A stretch of 64,000 bases of DNA, taken from assembly GCF_001578185.1 (NCBI RefSeq), contig NZ_CP011008.1, positions 2,384,001 through 2,448,000 of the forward strand, written 5' to 3'. Shown piece after piece: positions 54,815-62,947 of this stretch (within the stretch, counting starts at the first letter, position 1; each line of letters begins with the position of its first letter). A program made the translations under genes and the position numbers. The notes beneath the pieces are model-generated. The model was not told the DNA's origin, searched no databases, and saw only the letters and a list, made by a program, of their open reading frames with translations. The stretch is from Peribacillus simplex (GTDB taxonomy: Bacteria; Bacillota; Bacilli; Bacillales; DSM-1321).

Positions 54815-55339
54815 ATGCAATTAACGAGGGAAGATTGGATAAAAGCAGGATTACAACAATTAGCTGATGAAGGAATACATAAAGTTCGCATTGAAGCACT
54901 TGCTCGATTGCTAAAAATAAGCAAAGGGAGCTTCTATCACTATTTTCGTGACCATCAAGAGCTTTTAGATTCTATGCTCGACTATTGGGAAATACATGCA
55001 ACAAAACTGATTGTTCAAAGTATGGAGCAACAGGATGCCTCATTAGAACAGCTATTACAGATTAGTTTTAATCGAGATAAAAAAATGGAGATTGGCATTT
55101 ATACTTGGGCTAAATATGATCCTGTTGTGGCAGCACGTTTAGTAGATATGGAAGAACAAAGAATTTCTTGTGTTGCAAAATTGTATCAAAAAATCGGTAT
55201 AGACGAAAATGAATCAATTGATCGAGCGAGACTTGCCTATTTAACGTATGTAGGTTGGATGACAAGGTTTGAAGCAAATCCTAATTTTGATATTGATAAA
55301 ATGGTTGAGCTTTTAATAAACGATAATAAATGTCCCTAA
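54815..55339 (+). CDS. TetR-family regulator
   Basis: This 174-residue protein has an N-terminal HTH (GIHKVRIEALARLLKISKGSFYHYFRDHQELLDSML) and a helical ligand domain. TGGAGAG precedes ATG. Matching palindromes before it and before the DUF3995 gene suggest that it represses both. The pair forms one unit between repeats. Confidence 0.9.
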   Translation: MQLTREDWIKAGLQQLADEGIHKVRIEALARLLKISKGSFYHYFRDHQELLDSMLDYWEIHATKLIVQSMEQQDASLEQLLQISFNRDKKMEIGIYTWAKYDPVVAARLVDMEEQRISCVAKLYQKIGIDENESIDRARLAYLTYVGWMTRFEANPNFDIDKMVELLINDNKCP

Positions 55340-55377
55340 TATGGTTATAAAACCTGAAGGGACAAAATTTTCACTAT

Positions 55378-55397
55378 AACATACGGTGGTGTATGTT
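55378..55397. promoter_or_regulatory. Putative TetR operator 2
   Basis: AACATAC-GGTGGT-GTATGTT, a perfect palindrome 33 bp before the DUF3995 gene, sharing ACATACG with operator 1. Confidence 0.65.
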
Positions 55398-55429
55398 TTG
55401 TTTGAAGTTACGACATTGGGGGCGAATAA

Positions 55430-55852
55430 ATGAAATTACTATTAATATTAGTAGCTGTAGGGCTTCTTTGGTTTATCAGTTTTTTGCATATTTATTGGGC
55501 TTTTGGAGGTCGATGGGGTTCTGCCGCTGTTCTCCCAGTAAAAGAGGGAGAGCATAAACCTGCTTTTACTCCGAGATTATGGGGAACATTATTCGTAGCC
55601 ATTCTTATTCTAATGGCTAGTTTCATTATTGTTGTTCAAGGAGGTTATTTGCAGGGGTTCCAAGCAAATAGTTTTTCTAAAATCGGAAGTATTGTTTGTG
55701 CTTTAGTTTTCATTATTAGGGCAATTGGTGATTTTAAGTTTGTTGGATTTTTTAAAAAAATTAAACATTCTCAGTTTGCTAGATACGATACTTGGTTCTA
55801 TAGTCCATTATGTTTATTCTTTTGCTTTGTCTATATCATTCTATTGTTTTAA
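55430..55852 (+). CDS. DUF3995 membrane protein
   Basis: A 140-residue protein with four hydrophobic segments and the family-type segments HIYWAFGGRWGSAAVLP, FIIRAIGDFKFVGFFKK and FARYDTWFYSPLCL. It probably answers to the TetR regulator upstream. Function unknown. Confidence 0.85.
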   Translation: MKLLLILVAVGLLWFISFLHIYWAFGGRWGSAAVLPVKEGEHKPAFTPRLWGTLFVAILILMASFIIVVQGGYLQGFQANSFSKIGSIVCALVFIIRAIGDFKFVGFFKKIKHSQFARYDTWFYSPLCLFFCFVYIILLF

Positions 55853-55938
55853 TATGAGTTATAGTTGTCGAGAATAAACTCTGATACTTTGAAAGTGATT
55901 GAACTTTTTTATAAAGACCAAACTTAAATATACTGAAT

Positions 55939-56041
55939 AAGAATCTATTTTGATCGATCTTTTTTCAAAATAGATTCTTTTTATTTATCGTAAAATTTGG
56001 GTTTTCGAGATATATTTGATTAACCTTTATTTAAAAGCTAC
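55939..56041 (+). repeat. Dispersed repeat R2, third copy
   Basis: Hairpin AGAATCTATTTTGA / TCAAAATAGATTCT around TCGATCTTTTT. The stem differs from the copy at 54594, but both sides changed together, so pairing is conserved. The tail is more diverged. Confidence 0.75.
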
Positions 56042-56066
56042 TTACGGAATAGCGAAATTTTACAAT

Positions 56067-56228
56067 ATGAAAGTTGGAAGATTTGTTGTAGATATTCGTG
56101 ATAATTTTACAGGGCAATGGGTAGAAGGAAAAAACAACACTTATAGGGGTATCGTCAGGGTAGAGTCAGGAAAATGCGCATTTACAACGCATTTTGATAC
56201 AAGTCTTATTAGACATTATAAAGCCTAA
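56067..56228 (+). CDS. Short hypothetical protein, possibly 5'-truncated
   Basis: The 53 codons from ATG at 56067 read like a beta-rich protein (VGRFVVDIRDNFTGQW). The frame is open back to a TTG at 56016 inside the R2 repeat. No ribosome site is seen, so it may be a fragment joined to the repeat. Confidence 0.4.
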   Translation: MKVGRFVVDIRDNFTGQWVEGKNNTYRGIVRVESGKCAFTTHFDTSLIRHYKA

Positions 56229-56290
56229 TTTAGAGGTACTTTGAATGTTTCTCAATAGTTTTTACTCTATTGAGATTGTGAAAGTTTCTA

Positions 56291-56320
56291 CTTAAACTAA
56301 AGGGGCAGGATAGTTGAAGA
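56291..56320 (+). repeat. Composite repeat G (right part)
   Basis: CTTAAACTAAAGGGGCAGGA and TAGTTGAAGATG, preceded by a hairpin CTCAATAG...CTATTGAG (56251-56274). Confidence 0.75.
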
Positions 56321-56360
56321 TGAATGTTACAATAAAAGAAAAATGAAGCAAGGTGATATT

Positions 56361-56531
56361 ATGATTGGAACGTTTTTTAGTTTTTTTGTTATCTTTTTTA
56401 TTATTGCAAGACTTGTTAGCCTAATGGGTAAGATTAGCTGGATGCCACTGATAAGAACAACTACGAGACAAGATGCAATATTAGCAATAATCTTTTCATT
56501 CATTGTTGCTGTTTCAACCCTTAATGGATAA
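56361..56531 (+). CDS. Small two-span membrane protein
   Basis: A 56-residue protein, with two hydrophobic segments joined by a basic loop (LIRTTTRQDA). AAGGTGAT precedes ATG at 56361. A single gene between repeats G and H. Function unknown. Confidence 0.65.
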   Translation: MIGTFFSFFVIFFIIARLVSLMGKISWMPLIRTTTRQDAILAIIFSFIVAVSTLNG

Positions 56532-56556
56532 AACACTATTTAGAACTTGTAAAATA

Positions 56557-56640
56557 TCATGTGCGTTAGTTTAAGATCGGGACTGTCTTTAAGGCAGTTT
56601 TTTTCTTTATGCAACTATCGGGGCATGTTAGTTCAACAAG
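56557..56640 (+). repeat. Composite repeat H
   Basis: GTGCGTTAGTTTAAGATCGG, terminator hairpin ACTGTC-TTTAA-GGCAGT with T run, CTTTATG and the hairpin AACTATCGGGGCATGTTAGT. Confidence 0.82.
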
Positions 56641-56681
56641 CGTTAATTAAGAAACATTCTCATTTCAAATTTATTATTTAG

Positions 56682-56705
56682 AGCAAGGTTATTCCTTGCT
56701 TTTTT
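56682..56705 (+). terminator. Terminator hairpin used as intron target
   Basis: GCAAGG-TTATT-CCTTGC with seven T; the group II intron begins two bases later. Confidence 0.85.
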
Positions 56706-56706
56706 C

Positions 56707-58594
56707 GTGCGCCCGGCATGGGTGCAATCTATAGGGTGGAAGTCCCGAATCATGAAGGCAGTAGTAGTGGTTAGCTTAATGCAAGGGTGTCCACGGTGAC
56801 GTGGAATCTGAAGGAAGCAAGCGGCAAACCTCCGGTCTGAGGAACACGAACTTCATATAAGGCTAGGTATCATTGGATGAGTTTGCGAAACAAAACAAAG
56901 TCCTTACTGCCGAAGGTGGTACAGAGTAAATGAAGCAGATAGATGGAGGGAAAGATTGCACTCTTACCCGGGGAGGTCTGATGACAGCCAAGTACACTTG
57001 GTAACCTTTCCAGTGATGGACAGCTGAATCATCAGAAGTCAGCAGAGGTCATAGTACTTGTCTACTCGAGAAGACAAGGAAGGACCGAACAGATTAAGGA
57101 GGATGAATACTAGGCGTTCGTTATCTGTGAAGAAGCAAACAATTCCTAACGGAACTTATTTGAAGGAAGAAGTGGTGAATACACGGGGAACTTCAAAAGG
57201 GTGGAGCAGATAAAGGCACAAATAGACCATTTATCCACGTAGAAAGGATATCAACGATGTTAATGGAACAGATACTAGAGAGGGAAAACTTAATACAGGC
57301 ATTGAAGCGTGTAGAAAGAAATAAGGGAAGCCATGGTGTAGATGGAATGCGGGTCCAAAACCTGAGACCGCACCTCGTAACCGAATGGTACAACATGAAA
57401 ACTGCCCTTTTACAGGGTACCTATCAACCGAAGCCCGTCCGTCGTATCGAAATCCCGAAACCAAACGGCGGAGTTCGGCTTTTGGGTATTCCAACCGTTC
57501 TAGACCGTTTCATTCAACAAGCCATTGCCCAAATATTGACCAAGATATATGACTCAACCTTTTCGGAGAATAGCTATGGATTTCGCCCTAACAAACAAGG
57601 GCACCAGGCGGTTCGAAAGGCAAAGTCCTATATAACCGAAGGTTATACATGGGTAGTGGATATGGATTTGGAGAAGTTCTTCGATAAAGTGAATCATGAC
57701 AAGCTCATGGGAATGTTAGAGCGGAAAATTGAAGATAAACGAGTTCTTAAACTGATTCGTAAATTCCTTCAAGCAGGCATTATGATAGGCGGACTTTTTC
57801 ATAAAAGTGAGGAGGGAACTCCGCAAGGAGGTCCGTTAAGTCCTTTATTATCTAATATCATGTTAGACGATTTAGATAAAGAACTAGAGAAACGCAATCT
57901 TCGATTCGTAAGGTATGCGGATGACAGTACTATCTTTGTGAAGACACGAAAAGCCGCCAAACGTGCAATGGGAAATATCTCAAGCTTCATTGAAAATAAA
58001 CTGAAGCTAAAGGTCAACTACGAGAAGTCGAAGTATGATCGCCCTTGGAACAGAACGTTTCTCGGTTTTAGTTTCACGAAGTCAAAGAAGAACCCGAAGG
58101 TTCTACTGGCTAAACAAACGGTGAAGAGGGTAAAGAAACGAATCAGGGAAATGACCTCGAGAAAATTACCGATACCCATGGAACTCCGAATAAATAAGTT
58201 AAAGCAATACCTTAGAGGTTGGATGGGGTATTTCGCCCTCATTGATACTCCGAACGTATTGAAGAATTTAGATTCATGGATTCGAAGAAGACTCAGAATG
58301 TGCCTATGGAAGCAATGGAAATTACCAAGAACGAGGGTGAGGAAACTCAAAGGATTAGGCGTCCCATTTGGAAAAGCATATGAATGGGGAAATAGCAGAA
58401 AGGGTTATTGGCGCATAGCGCATAGTCCTATTCTAGACAAAACCCTTAATAATGTTTATTGGCTCCATCATGGGTTAGTAAATCTATATGAACGATATAC
58501 AAAACTACGTCAGACTTAAACTGAACCGCCGTATACCGAACGGTACGTACGGTGGTGTGAGAGGTCGGAGGCTAGGCGCCTCCTCCTACTCGAT
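56707..58594 (+). mobile_element. Group IIC-type intron, copy 2
   Basis: Same ends as copy 1 (GTGCGCCCGG at the left, CTACTCGAT at the right), inserted after a terminator hairpin. Near-identity with copy 1 (46254-48140) implies recent transposition or gene conversion. Confidence 0.92.
57257..58519 (+). CDS. Group II intron reverse transcriptase/maturase, second copy
   Basis: 420 residues, identical to the protein at 46803 except for Asn in place of Ser in the segment SSFIENKLKLK. All RT motifs, including RYADD, are kept. No endonuclease domain. Confidence 0.95.
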   Translation: MLMEQILERENLIQALKRVERNKGSHGVDGMRVQNLRPHLVTEWYNMKTALLQGTYQPKPVRRIEIPKPNGGVRLLGIPTVLDRFIQQAIAQILTKIYDSTFSENSYGFRPNKQGHQAVRKAKSYITEGYTWVVDMDLEKFFDKVNHDKLMGMLERKIEDKRVLKLIRKFLQAGIMIGGLFHKSEEGTPQGGPLSPLLSNIMLDDLDKELEKRNLRFVRYADDSTIFVKTRKAAKRAMGNISSFIENKLKLKVNYEKSKYDRPWNRTFLGFSFTKSKKNPKVLLAKQTVKRVKKRIREMTSRKLPIPMELRINKLKQYLRGWMGYFALIDTPNVLKNLDSWIRRRLRMCLWKQWKLPRTRVRKLKGLGVPFGKAYEWGNSRKGYWRIAHSPILDKTLNNVYWLHHGLVNLYERYTKLRQT

Positions 58595-58652
58595 TTTGTG
58601 TTTTAAAGTTGCTTTTTATTCAAAAAGGGTATTTTTCGTTGAAAAATAATAA

Positions 58653-58676
58653 TTTTAGTGTAAAATTACACTAAAA
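58653..58676. promoter_or_regulatory. Perfect palindrome, probable operator of the Xre regulator
   Basis: 11-bp arms TTTTAGTGTAA and TTACACTAAAA around AA, placed 17 bp before the ATG of the HTH gene. The position suits autorepression. Confidence 0.7.
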
Positions 58677-58693
58677 GGGAGTATTTAGTATAT

Positions 58694-59152
58694 ATGGAAA
58701 AAGAAGAATTCATCAATTTAATATCAGAAAAAATGAAACTTGTCCGAACAGAACAAAGTTTTTCTCAAGATAAGATGTCTGAAATTCTAGGGATTTCAAA
58801 AAAAACACTAGTTCAAATTGAAAAAAGAAGAACAGAAGCCAATTGGACCACCGTTGTTGCATTTTGTGCTTTGTTTAATCATAGCCAATTGTTGATATCA
58901 ACAATTGGTGACAATCCAGTTGATTTTGTTCAGTTAATTGCAAGAAAAAATGGTGGTACACCTAAAGAAAAAACAATGGGTGGTAAGATATGGTGGAAAG
59001 AAATCGAGTATAGGGGGGATTTTCGTTTGCAACAAAATTTGATTAGTAACCATTACCGTATATTGGATCAATATGATTATCGTTGGCATAGTTCTTTTGA
59101 TAAAGAAGAGAGTTTAAGTCGTTTATATGAATTACAGGAGGTGGGGAAATGA
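58694..59152 (+). CDS. Xre-family HTH regulator
   Basis: This 152-residue protein has an N-terminal HTH_3 domain (RTEQSFSQDKMSEILGISKKTLVQIEKRRTEANW) and a C-terminal region rich in Trp and charged residues. The ribosome site AAAAGGGAG overlaps the operator. Its stop overlaps the ATG of a membrane-protein gene, so the two are coupled, and the second gene may sense a signal for it. Confidence 0.88.
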   Translation: MEKEEFINLISEKMKLVRTEQSFSQDKMSEILGISKKTLVQIEKRRTEANWTTVVAFCALFNHSQLLISTIGDNPVDFVQLIARKNGGTPKEKTMGGKIWWKEIEYRGDFRLQQNLISNHYRILDQYDYRWHSSFDKEESLSRLYELQEVGK

Positions 59153-59490
59153 GTACGGTAAGTCTTCCAGGGTGGTTTTGGATAATATATTACTTATTTT
59201 TGTTTATTACATTAGGAGCATTAATATTTAGTCTTATTCGAAAAAGGAATATAGGAATGTCCTTTATTTCCATAATTTTTGTGATTACTGTTCCGATAAT
59301 GAGTTTGTTAAATAGTATTGGAAGAGGAGAAGGACTAAATGAGTTTGAGCATTTATTTAGTCAATTACAACAAGGTGCGATTTGGTCTCTTTATGTAGTT
59401 GTGGGTTATTTATTTTTATTGGTTTGGTGGCTTGTTTTCTTATTTTCAAACAAAATTATAAAGACAAAAGGAAAAAACTTATTCAAGTAA
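59149..59490 (+). CDS. Three-span membrane protein coupled to Xre regulator
   Basis: A 113-residue protein, with hydrophobic segments near residues 9-27, 35-52 and 80-102. ATG overlaps the upstream stop (ATGA). GGAGGTGGGG serves as ribosome site. Unknown function; anti-regulator or sensor is possible. Confidence 0.8.
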   Translation: MSTVSLPGWFWIIYYLFLFITLGALIFSLIRKRNIGMSFISIIFVITVPIMSLLNSIGRGEGLNEFEHLFSQLQQGAIWSLYVVVGYLFLLVWWLVFLFSNKIIKTKGKNLFK

Positions 59491-59512
59491 CGGGCAGGAT
59501 TGTTTAATAAGG
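59486..59512 (+). repeat. Composite repeat I (short form)
   Basis: AAGTAACGGGCAGGATTGTT and TAATAAGG, degenerate, overlapping the stop of the previous gene. Confidence 0.6.
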
Positions 59513-59558
59513 GATTAATATTTTGATAATTCATTTTAGAAATGCAGGGGATTGAAAT

Positions 59559-59858
59559 ATGAAAGATAAAAAGTATTCTTGGATAAGCTTTACTTCATTT
59601 GGATTAGGAGTATTCGTGATTTTACATCCCATTTTAGCCAATATATATCCAAAATTCTTTATGGTAACGCAATATATTGGTATCGGATTAACGCAATATA
59701 TTGGCATCATATTAACGATTATTTTGAGTGTTATAGCTTTACTTAAAAAGAATGAGAAGAAACCTTTAGCAATAATAGGTTTAATTATGGGAATCATTAT
59801 GATGATATTTGCAGGCATCCTCTTATATATATCCTTTAATAAATATAGCCCTTATTAA
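59559..59858 (+). CDS. Membrane protein with internal tandem repeat
   Basis: A 99-residue protein with three hydrophobic segments. The stretch TQYIGIGL-TQYIGIIL comes from a tandem DNA duplication (ACGCAATATATTGG, 59668-59706). GCAGGGGAT lies upstream of the ATG. Function unknown. Confidence 0.72.
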   Translation: MKDKKYSWISFTSFGLGVFVILHPILANIYPKFFMVTQYIGIGLTQYIGIILTIILSVIALLKKNEKKPLAIIGLIMGIIMMIFAGILLYISFNKYSPY

Positions 59859-59989
59859 CTTTGCCTTTGTTTTCTTTCGCAATCGGGGGCGATTGAAGAA
59901 AAGTGCACTCTCTCTCCTGGGCAGGGTAGCAAAAAGAACATTCAGGAAATATGAAACCGTTTTTGAAAATTGCCGTATTACAAGATTTA

Positions 59990-60068
59990 ATCACCTAACA
60001 GGTGCTTTATAGGGGTTGCTGCGGCAGCTCTTTTTCTTATGGCACTAACGGGGCAGGATAGTTCTATA
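59990..60068 (+). repeat. Composite repeat J
   Basis: CACCTAACAGGTGCTTTATA, terminator hairpin TTGCTGCGGCAG with CTCTTTTTC, then CTTATGG and the hairpin ACTAACGGGGCAGGATAGT. Confidence 0.75.
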
Positions 60069-60193
60069 AGCTTAGTGTATTTTGTACAATTCACTAAATT
60101 TACTGTTAAAAACCAAAAATATACTTTTATGATATTTTTTATGATAATTTGAACTTTATGTTAAAATTAGGATTACATAAAGGGGGTATTTTC

Positions 60194-60469
60194 ATGTTAG
60201 GAATAAATATTGATAAAATAGATGAGAATCTAATTATTAAATGGCAACTATCTACAGTAACAATACCTGTATCCGAAATTGTCTCTATAACAAGAGATGG
60301 AACATATGCTGGTGAAGAAAAAAGTGCAATTAGAATAGGTACTCCTTATGCTACTACTGATAGAATCGTAATTAAGACTACAAAAGAAGAATATATATTG
60401 TTTACCACAAATGTCACCTCAATAGAGAACAAACTAACATCGTATTTAAAAGAAAGAATATCCAACTAA
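60194..60469 (+). CDS. SunI/PH-like domain protein
   Basis: A 91-residue soluble protein resembling the SunI (YolF) sublancin-immunity family and its PH-like relatives: [44 protein letters not shown] and EEYILFTTN. Unlike SunI, no membrane span is visible in this start. AAAGGGGG precedes ATG. Single gene between repeats J and K. Confidence 0.7.
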   Translation: MLGINIDKIDENLIIKWQLSTVTIPVSEIVSITRDGTYAGEEKSAIRIGTPYATTDRIVIKTTKEEYILFTTNVTSIENKLTSYLKERISN

Positions 60470-60556
60470 CGCTGCCATTATGGCAGCCTTTTTAATTTCA
60501 CAGGTTGTGTCAACTCTTCAAGCCTTATAGAACTAAAGGGACAGGATAGTTCATTA
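60467..60556 (+). repeat. Composite repeat K
   Basis: AACTAACGCTGCCATTATGG with GCAGCC and a T run (terminator hairpin), then after 40 bp the hairpin GAACTAAAGGGACAGGATAG with TTC. Confidence 0.75.
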
Positions 60557-60676
60557 AGAAACGCAATAAAATCTTGGTTTTATTGGTGATAATAAACGAA
60601 CTGAATTAAATTCCAACAAAGGTATATTTTATGGTAAAATAAGGGTTTGTTTGAGCTGGAAGGAAGGGTTGATGGA

Positions 60677-61333
60677 GTGTATTTGATTAATGGTAGTTTA
60701 CTTATTGGAATTGGAGTTATATGTTATTTGGCTGGAAGAGGTATTTTAATAGGGTTTAAATTAAAAAAACAAAAACAAGTATATTGGTTAAGGGAAGTTA
60801 TTAATTTTCTTTTTGTTTTATACATACTTATGGTTGTTTCCGTTACACTGTTTCCGTTAGCTTTATGGATTGATTTTAATATGCAAAATATTAAGTTTGG
60901 CTTAAATCTCATTCCATTTGTTGGAATTATAAACGATATTAAACAAATAGGTATTGCATATGATGGTGATACCGTGTTTATGATTAGTCTAATTATTAGA
61001 AATGTGGGTGGAAATATATTATTATTGATGCCTTTGGGTGTATTATCACCGATAATATGGAATAAATTTAAGGGTTTTAAAAATATTGTACTATTCGGAT
61101 TTGTTATATCAATTAGTATAGAATCTATACAATTTATTGAACTAATAGCAGGTGGTCGGGGAAGAACAGTTGATATTGATGACGTAATTTGTAATGTATT
61201 AGGTGTTATTCTTGGATACTTCATTTATAAATTTACGCTTAAAATAGCCGATAAATTTCAGATCGAAATATTACAAAATTTAAACTCTGGGAATTCAAGT
61301 TTGTTTGATAACGATAAAGGAACTAAAATATAA
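60677..61333 (+). CDS. VanZ-family membrane protein
   Basis: A 218-residue protein, with five or so hydrophobic segments and VanZ-type features: VVSVTLFPLALW, FGLNLIPFVGI, NVGGNILLLMPLGVLSPI, SIESIQFIELIAGGRGRTVDIDDVICNVLG. GTG at 60677 with AAGGAAGG was chosen; a TTG at 60647 lies further up. VanZ relatives can give low-level glycopeptide tolerance, but the function here is unknown. Confidence 0.85.
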   Translation: MYLINGSLLIGIGVICYLAGRGILIGFKLKKQKQVYWLREVINFLFVLYILMVVSVTLFPLALWIDFNMQNIKFGLNLIPFVGIINDIKQIGIAYDGDTVFMISLIIRNVGGNILLLMPLGVLSPIIWNKFKGFKNIVLFGFVISISIESIQFIELIAGGRGRTVDIDDVICNVLGVILGYFIYKFTLKIADKFQIEILQNLNSGNSSLFDNDKGTKI

Positions 61334-61342
61334 ATTTTTTTT

Positions 61343-61459
61343 AACAAACAGGTGCTTTAGCTGACGATCAGAGTTGTCTTTAAGGCAGCTGTTTCTTATG
61401 GCACAAACGGGCCAGGATAGCAAGATTGTGAATGATTGTACTTAAACTAACGGGTGCGT
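61343..61459 (+). repeat. Composite repeat L and left part of the next copy
   Basis: AACAAACAGGTGCTTTAGCT, GACGATCAGAG, hairpin TTGTC-TTTAAGGCAG, then CACAAACGGGCCAGGATAGC. A further unit starts CTTAAACTAACGGGTGCGT and is interrupted by intron 3 at 61459/61460. Confidence 0.8.
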
Positions 61460-62138
61460 GTGCGGCCGAGCCTAGGTCGTATCATATAGCGGGTGGGATT
61501 CCCGTCGAGTAAGAACTAGCCATTCGCTCGTAGCGAGTCTTGGAGGGCTAAAGGTAACTTTAGTCTTTAAGCGTAGACAGTTAGGTGGCGGGCCGAAAGC
61601 CAAATGGTTGAAGGGATTGAGCTCCATAAAGTTAGTAAATCGAGAGGGCTGATGCTTTACGCACAGCAGAAAGCTACATTTTATCCTTCGTTAAGGGCAA
61701 GATGGATAAAACCTCTCTGGAGTCAGAGACCTTGGCACGTTACACATCGATATGATACGGCAACTCGGGAGACCCTATCGGTCTTTTCTTATTAGAAGAG
61801 TATGGTGTACAAGCGATAAAAAGCAAGGAAACCAAATGCTGTGTAGGGAGTCGGATAGCAGCGTAGTACCAATGAAGTTGGGTAATGCCGATGGAGGAAA
61901 GGCTAGCTACCAGTTATCACCCTTACTAGGGAAACATTTACTACACTCAGAGGTAGGGATAAATGGAAACAAAACTACTAAGGATAGCAGAATTAGCAAA
62001 ATCTGAATCTGAGAGATTAGCTACATTTTGTGAATGGTAACTAGGAGGAGCCGTGTGCGTGAATAGCGCAAGCACGGTTCTGTGAGGGGGGCAGGAACAC
62101 AATCTACCGTAAGGTAGAGAGGTTCCCTTCTACTCGAC
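61460..62138 (+). mobile_element. ORF-less group II intron
   Basis: It starts GTGCGGCCGAGCC and ends CTACTCGAC, with a clear domain V (GAGCCGTGTGCGTGAATAGC and CGCAAGCACGGTTC). An initial ATG-frame METKLLRIAELAK at 61962 is typical of the first residues of group II intron proteins, but it ends 25 codons later, so the RT has been deleted. If it is removed, the flanks join to CTAACGGGTGCGTTAGCTGA, an intact repeat sequence, which supports the borders. Confidence 0.82.
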
Positions 62139-62180
62139 TAGCTGAAGATCGGAGCTGTCTTTAAGGCAGTTTTTTCTTAT
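62139..62180 (+). repeat. Composite repeat after intron 3 (right part)
   Basis: TAGCTGAAGATCGGAGCTGT, CTTTAAGGCAG and TTTTTTCTTATGG. It completes the unit started at 61441. Confidence 0.8.
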
Positions 62181-62192
62181 GGGGGTGCCGCC

Positions 62193-62223
62193 AAAAAGGT
62201 CGGGCAAATACTGCCCGACCTTT
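62193..62223 (-). terminator. Terminator of the SleB-like gene
   Basis: Perfect arms AAAGGTCGGGCA and TGCCCGACCTTT. Confidence 0.9.
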
Positions 62224-62302
62224 CAACTATACCCCACGATATAGTTAATGGGATATTTATAATACGAAACTATAAAAATATCATTCCTCAATATGTATAG
62301 TT

Positions 62303-62947
62303 TTACTTTGCAAATAAGTGGTTGCCTATTCTAATGACTGTTTCCCTTGTGAAAATCCATTCATCTGTTGCCGAGAACGGATTATAATAATAAACAGAAC
62401 CATGAGTAGGATCCCAACCTTGTAATGCATCAATAACAGCTCGATATGAATAGCTATTTGGGGTCAAATAATATTGCCCATCATGTACAGCTGTAAAAGC
62501 ATTTGTCTGGAAAATAACATCGTAAGTATTTTTAGGAAAACCTGGCGTTGACATTCGGTTCAAAATTACTGCAGCGACAGCTACTTTTCCTTCATAAGTT
62601 TCTCCTCGAGCTTCTCCATAAACAACCCTGGCCATCATTTCAATACTATTTAATTTTTGTTGTGTTTGGAATCCAAAAACTCCATCTGGTAATATTCCAG
62701 AATCTAGTTGAAGTTGTTTAACTGCATGATCAGTAATTGCACCATAATACCCTGTTGGTTGCCTATTAAAGTAACCCATTTTCTTTAAATTTTCTTGTAA
62801 GTCATAAACTGCTTGTCCTTGACTTCCATTGTGTAAAATTTCTTGAGCAAAGATTGAATTTGGTATAAAAAACATGAAACAAATAAAAACAACAAACGAC
62901 ATTTTTTTAACAGTTAACTTCAAATAATACCACATCCTTCGATTCAT
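62303..62947 (-). CDS. SleB-like cell-wall hydrolase with peptidoglycan-binding domain
   Basis: This 214-residue exported protein has a signal peptide (hydrophobic core FVVFICFMFFIPNSIFA, cleavage near residue 34), a PG_binding_1 repeat (GSQGQAVYDLQENLKKMGYF) and a Hydrolase_2 domain (MARVVYGEARGETYEGKVAVAAVILNR) as in SleB. It probably cuts spore cortex or vegetative wall. It is the only minus-strand gene of the repeat-rich zone apart from the IS. The ribosome site is weak (TAGGAAA). Confidence 0.88.
   Translation of the reverse strand: MNRRMWYYLKLTVKKMSFVVFICFMFFIPNSIFAQEILHNGSQGQAVYDLQENLKKMGYFNRQPTGYYGAITDHAVKQLQLDSGILPDGVFGFQTQQKLNSIEMMARVVYGEARGETYEGKVAVAAVILNRMSTPGFPKNTYDVIFQTNAFTAVHDGQYYLTPNSYSYRAVIDALQGWDPTHGSVYYYNPFSATDEWIFTRETVIRIGNHLFAK

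Noticed and set aside
61604-62006. Short + frames inside intron 3
   Set aside because: They lie in ribozyme domains with conserved RNA features, so they are not real genes.
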